From: DATFJZ01 sp046482845
GTDB taxonomy: Bacteria; Desulfobacterota; Desulfobacteria; Desulfobacterales; Desulfobacteraceae
Assembly (NCBI GenBank): GCA_046482845.1
Contig: JAWOEJ010000336.1
Coordinates: 1 to 6,421 of the forward strand
Direction of reading: 5' to 3'
Length of the DNA stretch: 6,421 nucleotides
In this document: positions 1 through 6,285 of the stretch, one piece after another
Layout of the letters: every line of letters begins with the position of its first letter
Numbering within the stretch: position 1 is the first letter of the stretch
Notes under the pieces: model-generated
Databases searched by the model: none
The model's input: the letters and a program-made list of their open reading frames with translations, nothing else
Told to the model about the DNA's origin: nothing
Position numbers and translations under genes: made by a program

Positions 1-133
1 CCGTTGTCACTTTCTGGGCCTCCACGGTTTCAGTGCCGGCAAAGTTCAACCCCAGCACGTCCGTCCAGAAATTTTTTCCCTTTTCAATGCTGCCCACGGC
101 AATGCCGAGGTGATCTATCTTTGTAATTTTCAT
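1..133 (-). CDS. mce: Methylmalonyl-CoA epimerase, N-terminal part (cut by window edge)
   Basis: Only the first 44 codons are present; the gene continues past the left edge. The translation begins MKITKIDHLGIAVGSIEKG and continues with an FWTDVLGLNF stretch and a TVEAQKVTT stretch. This is the N-terminal half-module of the vicinal-oxygen-chelate (glyoxalase) fold. His8 in the DHLGIAV motif and Gln40 sit where epimerases of this family carry their first two metal ligands. The family enzyme interconverts (R)- and (S)-methylmalonyl-CoA in the cytosol, linking propionyl-CoA and succinyl-CoA metabolism. The start is supported by a strong GGGGGAAG ribosome binding site (complement of 136-143) just upstream of the ATG. 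A heptamer array begins 23 bases upstream of the start codon. Another glyoxalase-fold lyase is the alternative, but the spacing and EAQKV motif favour the epimerase. Confidence 0.88.
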   Translation of the reverse strand, partial: MKITKIDHLGIAVGSIEKGKNFWTDVLGLNFAGTETVEAQKVTT

Positions 134-156
134 TTCTTCCCCCTGTTTTTATATAA

Positions 157-306
157 AAGCCATCAGCTGTCAGCCATCAGTGCTCAGCTAACAGCTAAAA
201 GCTAACAGCTAAAAGCTAAAAGTTAAAAGCTAAAAGCTAAAAGCTAACAGCTAAAAGCTAAAAGCTAAAAGCTAACAGCTAAAAGCTTTCATGCTTTGTT
301 GTGTCC
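157..306. repeat. Heptanucleotide tandem array 1 (20 units) plus conserved 10-mer boundary
   Basis: From 157 to 296 the sequence is exactly 20 consecutive 7-base units without a phase break. The first units are aagccat, cagctgt, cagccat and cagtgct. They are followed by about 14 units of (c/a)agctaa, with one agttaa variant at 220-226, and then the degenerate units aagcttt and catgctt. The array is followed immediately by TGTTGTGTCC (297-306), a 10-mer that also ends array 3 at the other end of the window. It lies upstream of mce, in what should be its promoter or leader region. No unit encodes a plausible protein. There are no spacers, so this is not CRISPR. Short heptameric intergenic tandem repeats are known from several bacterial groups, for example cyanobacterial STRR sequences; function here is unknown. 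Confidence 0.93.
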
Positions 307-510
307 ACCAGGACATGTGGGTTATATGAAAAAAATTTTACAAAAATATGCCATACACTAAGAATAAGTGCAAGTATAATAAAAACGAGATTATCAGTCC
401 ATGGCTGTTGCATTTTATTGTCAGGCAATGTAATCTTGGAGCTTAATGATAACATCGGTCACCCTTGGGCTGGGGTCAGGCTTTGGTTAATAAATAAAAA
501 TCGGGGAACC
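307..510. other. A+T-rich intergenic stretch without a recognisable gene
   Basis: Together with array 1 this makes 377 bases between mce and the small exported protein without a convincing gene. A perfect TATAAT occurs at 375-380, but no good -35 hexamer lies about 17 bases upstream, so a promoter for the downstream gene is only possible. A short inverted repeat, TGTCC-ACCA-GGACA, lies at 302-315 on the array boundary. An open frame starting at GTG 301 runs through this stretch into the next gene, but its extra residues look non-coding. Confidence 0.5.
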
Positions 511-807
511 ATGAAAACATTTTTAAAAGCCACCATAATTTTTATATTGTTTGTTTTTCCTTTTTCTGCCCTGTCCCAGGATAATGATCCCCCTCCCCTT
601 CATCCCTGTCCTGACTGGGTTCACCCGGGTATGCGCAATAAATATCCTGGATATGACGCAAAAAAGAAAAGAAAACAGGACAGCCCCATGTGGAAATACT
701 CCACCAACAGACCCGGCGGCAATATAAGGGGCGGCGGCACTGTTGAGTACAATGACTATCAGCCATTTTTCAACCCTGATCAAAAAAAATCCGATAACAC
801 GCGATGA
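511..807 (+). CDS. Small exported protein of unknown function (98 aa)
   Basis: I do not recognise the family. The N-terminus has a classic Sec signal peptide: basic MKTFLK, a hydrophobic core at about residues 7-18, and a probable signal peptidase I site after Ala20-Leu21-Ser22. That leaves a mature protein of about 76 residues in the periplasm or outside the cell. The only cysteine, Cys33, is not in a lipobox. The mature part starts acidic and proline-rich (DNDPPPLHP), has a basic KKKRK patch at 51-55, a glycine-rich stretch at 69-76, and many Trp, Tyr and Phe residues towards the C-terminus. ATG 511 is preferred because a GGGGA ribosome binding site lies at 503-507 and the signal peptide begins exactly there; upstream in-frame starts add 70 unconvincing residues. 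It ends 73 bases before the histidine kinase and may be co-transcribed with it. Confidence 0.68.
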   Translation: MKTFLKATIIFILFVFPFSALSQDNDPPPLHPCPDWVHPGMRNKYPGYDAKKKRKQDSPMWKYSTNRPGGNIRGGGTVEYNDYQPFFNPDQKKSDNTR

Positions 808-880
808 ACAAATTTTATTATACCTGTGAAGGGGTCAGTTATCCAGAAACCAGATACAAAAACTGAAAAAGGGAACTGCA

Positions 881-2677
881 ATGGAAAAAGCACCCCTTGC
901 CTTTGCCCGGGAAGACAATTTCCATGAAACAGCAAAAAAAACAAATTTTCCCTGGAAAATTTTAATTGTTGATGATGAATCGTCTGTTCATGATATTATA
1001 AAAATTGTCCTTAACGATTTTGTATACAACAACAGGCCTATAGAATTCATCAATGCCTTTTCAGGACACGAGGCAAAAGCCCTTTTCAGAAAACACCCCG
1101 ACACAGCAATGATGCTTGTAGATGTTGTCATGGAAACCGATCATTCCGGACTGGATTTTGTCCGTTACATCAGGGAGGAAATACACAACAATATTGTTCA
1201 GATCTCTATTATAACCGGACAGCCTGGACAGGCTCCAGAAGCGAATGTGATTGCAAAATACCGGATCAACACCTATCTTTCCAAAACAGAGATGAAAGCC
1301 CAGAAGCTGATTTCCACAGTTACCACATCCCTTCGCACCTACAGAATGTCAGCAGACCTTACCAATGAACTTCAAAAACGGAAAAACGCTGAAAAAAAAC
1401 TTCAGCAGCTGAACCAGGAACTTGAAAAACGAGTTAAAAAAAGAACCCTTCAGCTGGAGCAGTCCAATAGACAAGCAAAACGCATGGCCTGTAAAGCGGA
1501 AAAGGCAAACCTTGCAAAAAGTGAATTTCTCGCCAATATGAGTCATGAAATCAGAACGCCCCTGAACGGCATCCTGGGCATGGCAAAAATGATCCTCAAT
1601 GAAAATCTTTCCCCTCAAATTCTGGAATATGCATCAATCATTAATTTTTCAGCAGAATCCCTTCTTTCCATTATCAATGATATTCTTGATTTCTCCAAGA
1701 TTGAAGCCAATGAACTCACCTTTGAACATTACCCCTTTTCCATTGTCCAAACCATAAAAAACATCAAGGCCCTGCTCAGGGTAAAAGCTGAAGAAAAAGG
1801 GATTGCCCTTAAAACAGAAATTGCCGATAATATTCCAGCGCAGATGATCGGGGATGAGGGGCGGATCAGACAGATTTTAATCAACCTGGTGGGCAACGCC
1901 ATTAAATTCACTGAAAAAGGATATGTAAAAATTTCAGTGGTCCCTCTATGTATTGACAACAAATCAGCCGATCTCAAATTTGAGATTAAAGACACCGGCA
2001 TTGGAATTTCCCATGCCTTTCAGAAAAAAATGTTTACCAAATTTTCCAGGGAAGACACCTCCATTACCCGTAAATTTGACGGAACCGGTCTGGGGCTGGC
2101 CATATCAAAAAATCTTGCTGAACTGATGAACGGCAGGATTGAGGTCAGCAGCGCCCCTCAAAAAGGCACGGTATTTACTGTTTTTCTAAAGCTTGATATT
2201 TATGAGGGGGAGGCGGCTTGTCCCCCCCTGCCTGACCCCCCCCTGCCTGAAACCCATAAGACAGCACCTCCCCTGCAGAACACTGGTTTGCCCGCCACTG
2301 ACAAAAAAATCAGAATACTTGTGGCCGAAGACAACCCGGTCAACCAGAAAGTAACCCTTATCATGCTTAAAAAAAGGGGGATCTCTGCAGATATTGCTGA
2401 AAACGGCCATAAGGTGTTAAGGGCCTTACGAACAAAACAATACCATCTCATTCTCATGGATATTCAAATGCCAGAGCTGGACGGCCTTGAAACCTGCAGA
2501 ATACTCCGCAGTACGGACTCAGATGACTACAGCAGAAACATCCCGGTTGTAGCCATGACCGCCCATGCCATGAAGGAAGAACGTGACAAATGCCTTGAAG
2601 CGGGAATGAACGCTGTCATTTCCAAACCAGTTGACCCTGAAACCCTGTTTGATACAATACAGAAATTTTTGCCCTGA
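881..2677 (+). CDS. Hybrid sensor histidine kinase, REC-HisKA-HATPase-REC
   Basis: This is a 598-aa cytosolic hybrid kinase with no transmembrane segment. In order: an N-terminal receiver domain (about 25-150) with acidic pair Asp31/Asp32, phospho-acceptor Asp81, Thr112 and Lys135; a charged coiled coil (about 155-215); HisKA with MSHEIRTPLNG and phospho-accepting His222; a HATPase domain with N-box Asn339, DTGIGI at 371-376 and GTGLGLAIS at 401-409; a proline-rich linker (about 449-474); and a C-terminal receiver with Glu483/Asp484, phospho-acceptor Asp527 in LMDIQMPELDG, Thr560 and Lys582. All catalytic residues are intact. There is no PAS, GAF or Hpt domain, so the input is probably phosphorylation of the first receiver or a bound partner, and the output passes through an Hpt protein elsewhere. 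The TGQPGQAPE stretch at 112-120 resembles receivers usually paired with DUF3369/HD-type domains. An AAAGGGA ribosome binding site lies at 868-874. It converges on the sigma-54 regulator gene. Confidence 0.93.
   Translation: MEKAPLAFAREDNFHETAKKTNFPWKILIVDDESSVHDIIKIVLNDFVYNNRPIEFINAFSGHEAKALFRKHPDTAMMLVDVVMETDHSGLDFVRYIREEIHNNIVQISIITGQPGQAPEANVIAKYRINTYLSKTEMKAQKLISTVTTSLRTYRMSADLTNELQKRKNAEKKLQQLNQELEKRVKKRTLQLEQSNRQAKRMACKAEKANLAKSEFLANMSHEIRTPLNGILGMAKMILNENLSPQILEYASIINFSAESLLSIINDILDFSKIEANELTFEHYPFSIVQTIKNIKALLRVKAEEKGIALKTEIADNIPAQMIGDEGRIRQILINLVGNAIKFTEKGYVKISVVPLCIDNKSADLKFEIKDTGIGISHAFQKKMFTKFSREDTSITRKFDGTGLGLAISKNLAELMNGRIEVSSAPQKGTVFTVFLKLDIYEGEAACPPLPDPPLPETHKTAPPLQNTGLPATDKKIRILVAEDNPVNQKVTLIMLKKRGISADIAENGHKVLRALRTKQYHLILMDIQMPELDGLETCRILRSTDSDDYSRNIPVVAMTAHAMKEERDKCLEAGMNAVISKPVDPETLFDTIQKFLP
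2222..2250 (+). repeat. Tandem poly-C duplication inside the kinase linker
   Basis: Two adjacent near-identical copies occur: seven C followed by TGCCTGA (2222-2235), then eight C followed by TGCCTGA (2236-2250). They encode the PPLPDPPLPE linker between the ATPase domain and the C-terminal receiver. The two C runs differ by one base, a typical product and substrate of slipped-strand mispairing. The reading frame is intact as given. Confidence 0.85.
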
Positions 2678-2721
2678 TCCCTGATCTCTGATCTCTGACC
2701 TCGACCCCTGATTTCTGACCG
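2674..2721. repeat. Heptanucleotide cluster 2, starting within the kinase stop codon region
   Basis: Units read ctgatcc, ctgatct, ctgatct, ctgacct, then a six-base cgaccc phase slip, then ctgattt and ctgaccg. The first unit contains the TGA stop codon of the histidine kinase (2675-2677), so the array begins in the last base before the stop. It fills most of the 67-base gap between two convergent genes. The CTGANNN consensus on the plus strand resembles the minus-strand units of array 3 (CTGATGG, CTGAGAA, CTGAAAA), so it may belong to the same broad repeat class. No strong terminator hairpin is visible in it. Confidence 0.8.
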
Positions 2722-2744
2722 CCTGATGTTCACTGCAAAACCGG

Positions 2745-4226
2745 TTACCCTCTGCCGGTGAATTCCAGGATGTATTTTTTAACGGTCCGCCGGTCAAGAT
2801 GGGTACAGCGGGCCACTTCCCCGTAGGTGCCGTGTTTTTCGTACAAAAGGGTGCAGTATCCGGCAATCAGTTCCACTGCGTCAATAGTTCCCTTTTCCAG
2901 GCCCAGTACCAGCTGTTCCTTCAGTCCCCGGGGTTCAGACTTTTTAACGCCTTCATAAGTTTTTCTTAACAGGACCCGCCTGACGCACTGCTCCAGTTCT
3001 CTGACATTGCCCGGCCAGTGATAATCAGGTCCCAGCTGCTGATTAATGACCCGTTTGACCTGCTGGATAAACTCCCTGGAAGACGTACCGGTCATGCGCT
3101 GCACTGTAAACACCAGCAAATCATCAAGTTCTCCTTTGTCCTCCTGTATCCGCTGTCTCAGGGGCGGAACCGCAATGATATCCGAGCACAGGCGGTAATA
3201 AAAATCCTTTCTAAACACGTTGCCCTGCATGATTTCTTTTTCCGAGCGGTTGGTGGCAGCAATGACCCTGCCCTGAAATCTTGAGGGATCATGGCTTCCC
3301 ACCGGGGTAAACACCCTTTCCTGGAGGACCTGAAGCAGCTTGATCTGCACCGGGGTGGATACTTCCCCGATCTCATCGAGGAGAATCGCTCCATAGGGAC
3401 TGCACCTGTCAAACACCCCCTGGTAATCCTCCACTGCCCCTGTAAAGGCGCCTTTTTTATGACCGAAAAGTTCGGATTCAAGCAGGGTTTCCGGAAACTG
3501 AGACAGATTCAGCGCACTAAAGGCACGGGTAAAACTGGCCTTGAACCGTCCCTTTTTCCTGTCAAAGGGAATAAACCCGCTCCGGCCGATGGCCATGGCT
3601 GCAGTGCCTTTTCCAGTTCCTGTCTCCCCGAGAATCAACGTGGAAAAATCCTCCATTCTGTTCCATAAAAACCGGTCATAAAGGTCAATATTATGGGTAA
3701 ACACATTGTTCCACAATTTTTTTTTCAATTTTTTCATGCACGGACTTCGTCCCACAAGGGAATGGGATATAAAATAAAACGCCCGCCTCAGCTGATAGGA
3801 AAGGGCAAAATAGTGGACCAGTTTTTCTTCAGGAAACCCTCTTTTGTAAAGCATATGCATGGCTTCTTCGGCAAAGGGAGCCGAAACAGGGTCTTCCCCT
3901 GCCCTGATCTGCTCGTCAATCAATTCATCAAAGGCCTCTCTGAACTTGTGAAACACATCAAAGAGAAACACCACCCGGATGATGGTTTTATCCTGGCCCT
4001 TAAACGCATGAAGGGTGCCGCACCCCTGTTTTTCAAGATTTTTTATCCGTGTATCGATTTCTTCAATGCATTTGTCTGCACTTTCTCTTCTCGGTACTGA
4101 AGGAAACAGACCTGCGATTTTAACATCCAGTTCTTCCCTGAGATCACCAAACGGATTGGCAAAGGCGGCCTGGTAGACGGTTTTAAAAAACGCCCGTTCC
4201 TCTGAATTTAATTTCTTTTTTTTCAT
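2745..4226 (-). CDS. Sigma-54-dependent transcriptional activator with atypical N-terminal domain
   Basis: A 493-aa enhancer-binding protein of the sigma-54 (RpoN) activator class. Residues 1-155 are a mostly helical region with no receiver, GAF or PAS signature. An LVGRSPCMKKL linker (157-167) leads into the AAA+ domain: Walker A GETGTGKG at 200-207, the sigma-54-contacting GAFTGA loop at 259-264, Walker B ILLDEIGE at 281-288, sensor I ATN ending at Asn326, an FRKDFYYRL arginine-finger segment at 338-346, and WPGNVREL with sensor II Arg409. A C-terminal helix-turn-helix (about 466-486, HGTYGEVARCTHLDRRTVKKY) should bind DNA. The AAA+ module is complete, so it should remodel sigma-54 RNA polymerase at promoters. 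The start ATG is preceded by an AGGGG only two bases away, and no other Met occurs until residue 123, so this start is the best available. It lies 75 bases downstream of the amino-acid dehydrogenase on the same strand. Its target promoters are not evident here. Confidence 0.92.
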   Translation of the reverse strand: MKKKKLNSEERAFFKTVYQAAFANPFGDLREELDVKIAGLFPSVPRRESADKCIEEIDTRIKNLEKQGCGTLHAFKGQDKTIIRVVFLFDVFHKFREAFDELIDEQIRAGEDPVSAPFAEEAMHMLYKRGFPEEKLVHYFALSYQLRRAFYFISHSLVGRSPCMKKLKKKLWNNVFTHNIDLYDRFLWNRMEDFSTLILGETGTGKGTAAMAIGRSGFIPFDRKKGRFKASFTRAFSALNLSQFPETLLESELFGHKKGAFTGAVEDYQGVFDRCSPYGAILLDEIGEVSTPVQIKLLQVLQERVFTPVGSHDPSRFQGRVIAATNRSEKEIMQGNVFRKDFYYRLCSDIIAVPPLRQRIQEDKGELDDLLVFTVQRMTGTSSREFIQQVKRVINQQLGPDYHWPGNVRELEQCVRRVLLRKTYEGVKKSEPRGLKEQLVLGLEKGTIDAVELIAGYCTLLYEKHGTYGEVARCTHLDRRTVKKYILEFTGRG

Positions 4227-4249
4227 ATCCCCTGAGATTTTTCCCCTTA

Positions 4250-4301
4250 GGGAACTTCCAAAAAATAATCCACATACCTAGATTATTTTCTTCCAGTTCC
4301 C
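4250..4301 (-). terminator. Long imperfect hairpin between dehydrogenase and sigma-54 regulator
   Basis: GGGAACT (4250-4256) pairs perfectly with AGTTCCC (4295-4301), and AAAATAATC (4262-4270) pairs perfectly with GATTATTTT (4281-4289), leaving a 10-base loop. In minus-strand RNA the inner stem gains one G-U and one A-U pair, giving about 18 pairs with a 3x3 internal loop. The outer arm abuts the dehydrogenase stop codon (4302-4304). No run of U follows the 3' arm, so this is not a textbook intrinsic terminator. It could be an attenuating or mRNA-stabilising 3' structure, or an operator for the regulator gene. The structure is clear; the function is uncertain. Confidence 0.55.
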
Positions 4302-6179
4302 TTAATCCATGGTCTGTAACAGCCTGAAAAGTGTTTTTTTCGCAAGGATATCCCCAGAAATCATACCCGTCACCCTGTTGTTTTCAACAATGGGCATGGC
4401 TGAAATCTTATGGGTCTCAAGCACTCTGATGCAGTCAATAATACTGGCATCAGGGGACATGGAGATCACATCGCAGGTCATTATATCCGTTACCGGGGAA
4501 TCCATGGCCAGCTTCAATGCCATGGTCCGGGTGATATCCCGGTTGGTCACCACCCCCACAGGGGTCCCCGATGCCGACACAATGACAACCAGGGGCACAT
4601 CAGCCCTGATAAGCAGGCCTGCGGCATCGGCCACACTTTTACCCTTACCCAGGGCCAGGGGGTCTTCCATGATATCTCTGGCCGTTCTTGCCTTCTCCCT
4701 TGAAGCAATACGCTGGACGCTGATGTTTTCAGCTGTTTCACAGGGCAGACTGTCTGGTTCATGGATTAGCCCGTTAATCAGTTCTGCCATGTTTTTCTCC
4801 ATCACCGTTTCAAGCTTTTTAACAGCAGCCTTTTGCCGGGTCTCTGCAAGCCGGGCAAAGTCCTCTTCATGGGTATTAAGCCATTTTTCAATGGCAGCTT
4901 CATTTTTAAGAATATTTTTTGGGATGAGCAGATGATCCGGTGTGGGAATCAATCTTTCGTGGGCCGCATAAATCACGCCCCCTGAATTTACAAGATAATC
5001 TGCAGCAATGAGAATCCCTTTTTCTCTGTAAACCAGCCGCTCAATTTTTCTTCGCTCTGCTTTTCTTGCAGGATCAGGAGAATAGGTATTGGCCCCTTCC
5101 ACAATCATCTGCCATTGCCCCATGGAATCAGTTGTCATGGAAGCCCCATGGGAACCGGGCAGCCCCAGATAATTGGAAACCGGAGATGCCGGCACAAGGC
5201 AGAAGGCAGACTCCCTTAACAGATTGTCACAGGCATTGGAAAACACCACATCTGCCAGATCAGGATTGTTCCCATGGATAATGCGGTCGTGGTAAAAACG
5301 GCTTGCCATTGTTTTAGATTCCCTCCACATCTGAAACAATGTCTTTACCGGCAGTCCTCTGCTGCCCAGAAGGTAACCGGTTTCATCGCTGATGCCTTTT
5401 ATAACTGGACGGTGTTCAGGGGCCAGTTCATCAAACAGCCTTGCCGCATGGGCGCCCACAGCCCCAAACCCCTGAATTAAAATATCAAGGTCATTGAATT
5501 TGGGAATTTTCATTTGTCTGAACTGTGACAACTGCTTCAGTTCAGGCAAATGGGTGACAAGGGCTCTGACGGCCAGGACAATGCCATGGGCCGCACCCCC
5601 CAGTTCATCAATTCGATTGCCCCCCATGTCAGCCGGCTTGGACACCACATTGTTCAACCCGTTCTCAATGGCAAAGATTTTCATATCTGCATCATTGGTT
5701 CCCACATCAGGGCCTGGGATATACAATTTTCTGTACCGCTTTAAAAGCCGGCCAAATCCCTTGATCACCTTTTCCCGCTTGCCGCTGGAAATGTCTTCCG
5801 GCTCAATTATACCGGATTTACCTCCACCAAAGGGCAGATCTGCAGCGGCATTTTTAAGGGTCATTCCCCTGGCAAGATTATGAATGATATCCGGGGCAGG
5901 TGTTTTTACCATCCGTGTTCCCCCCATGGACGGCGCCCCCATGGCAAGGTTGTCCACCACAAGAAACCCGCCGATCTCAATGGGACTGTCATGGTCCCAC
6001 ATACAGGAAACCAGCCGGGGGCCAAGCCGGTCTACCTTAATACCCAGTCTGAGCAGGCTGTCCAAATCAAGGGGCCCGAATTCAAGAAACCGGAAAGGCC
6101 CCTCAGTGATCACTCGATTTTTTAAAACACGTTTTGAAAAATTATCCTGGAGAAAGGTTTTCATTTTTTCTGGAATCAT
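4302..6179 (-). CDS. Glu/Leu/Phe/Val-family amino-acid dehydrogenase fused to two CBS domains
   Basis: A 625-aa protein. Residues 1 to about 475 are an NAD(P)-dependent oxidative deaminase of the Glu/Leu/Phe/Val family, which converts an L-amino acid to its 2-oxo acid plus ammonium, reversibly, in the cytosol. Visible motifs are GAPSMGGTRM (81-90), ARGMTLKNAAADLPFGGGKS (103-122) with the two expected active-site lysines Lys109 and Lys121, IPGPDVGTND (154-163) with catalytic Asp158, the Rossmann GFGAVG (237-242), and VEGANTYSP (360-368). The motifs mix glutamate- and leucine-dehydrogenase features, so the substrate cannot be fixed. Residues about 497-556 and 557-622 are a tandem CBS (Bateman) pair with TNRD at 545-548 in the first and a shorter SGD at 608-610 in the second. 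CBS pairs usually bind adenosyl nucleotides, which suggests allosteric control. Start Met at 6179 is chosen over ATG 6200 because AAGGAG lies five bases upstream of it, while ATG 6200 belongs to a repeat unit. Confidence 0.9.
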   Translation of the reverse strand: MIPEKMKTFLQDNFSKRVLKNRVITEGPFRFLEFGPLDLDSLLRLGIKVDRLGPRLVSCMWDHDSPIEIGGFLVVDNLAMGAPSMGGTRMVKTPAPDIIHNLARGMTLKNAAADLPFGGGKSGIIEPEDISSGKREKVIKGFGRLLKRYRKLYIPGPDVGTNDADMKIFAIENGLNNVVSKPADMGGNRIDELGGAAHGIVLAVRALVTHLPELKQLSQFRQMKIPKFNDLDILIQGFGAVGAHAARLFDELAPEHRPVIKGISDETGYLLGSRGLPVKTLFQMWRESKTMASRFYHDRIIHGNNPDLADVVFSNACDNLLRESAFCLVPASPVSNYLGLPGSHGASMTTDSMGQWQMIVEGANTYSPDPARKAERRKIERLVYREKGILIAADYLVNSGGVIYAAHERLIPTPDHLLIPKNILKNEAAIEKWLNTHEEDFARLAETRQKAAVKKLETVMEKNMAELINGLIHEPDSLPCETAENISVQRIASREKARTARDIMEDPLALGKGKSVADAAGLLIRADVPLVVIVSASGTPVGVVTNRDITRTMALKLAMDSPVTDIMTCDVISMSPDASIIDCIRVLETHKISAMPIVENNRVTGMISGDILAKKTLFRLLQTMD

Positions 6180-6184
6180 TGTAT

Positions 6185-6190
6185 CTCCTT
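6185..6190 (-). promoter_or_regulatory. Shine-Dalgarno site deciding the dehydrogenase start
   Basis: On the minus strand AAGGAG is followed by ATACA and then ATG (6179). This near-consensus site supports a 625-aa product. The upstream in-frame ATG at 6200 would place this site inside the coding sequence, and it has no comparable site of its own. Confidence 0.85.
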
Positions 6191-6193
6191 CTT

Positions 6194-6259
6194 CAGCCAT
6201 CAGTTTTCAGCCATCAGTTCTCAGTTCTCTATTGTCAGCTTCCTGTTTATGTTGTGTCC
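6194..6259. repeat. Heptanucleotide array 3 (8 units) plus conserved 10-mer boundary
   Basis: Units on the plus strand are cagccat, cagtttt, cagccat, cagttct, cagttct, ctattgt, cagcttc and ctgttta (6194-6249), unbroken in phase. They are followed immediately by TGTTGTGTCC (6250-6259), identical to the end of array 1. The gene-proximal units (cagccat, one variable unit, cagccat) also match the proximal units of array 1. The array occupies the leader of the dehydrogenase gene, beginning 15 bases upstream of its start codon. Confidence 0.88.
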
Positions 6260-6285
6260 GGGTCGATGAGCATGGGCTGTCCATG

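Noticed and set aside
157..296. CRISPR array
   Set aside because: The repeat unit is seven bases with no unique spacers, and no cas gene is present.
375..380. TATAAT as a -10 box for the downstream plus-strand genes
   Set aside because: No recognisable -35 hexamer at the proper distance; chance occurrence is likely in A+T-rich DNA.
301..510. N-terminal extension of the small exported protein from a GTG at 301
   Set aside because: It overlaps the repeat boundary, has no ribosome binding site, and would bury a clear signal peptide starting at ATG 511.
472..838. GGGGTCAG occurring at 472-479 and 831-838, upstream of both plus-strand genes
   Set aside because: A lone 8-mer at different distances from the start codons; probably coincidence without more copies.
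2740..2759. ACCGG...CCGGT stem at the end of the sigma-54 regulator as an intrinsic terminator
   Set aside because: Only five base pairs, it overlaps the last codons, and it is followed by just a short U run; too weak to call.
3018..4100. Plus-strand open frames of about 88-135 codons opposite the sigma-54 regulator
   Set aside because: They are antisense shadows of a gene whose complete AAA+ motifs are on the minus strand; their translations show no domain features.
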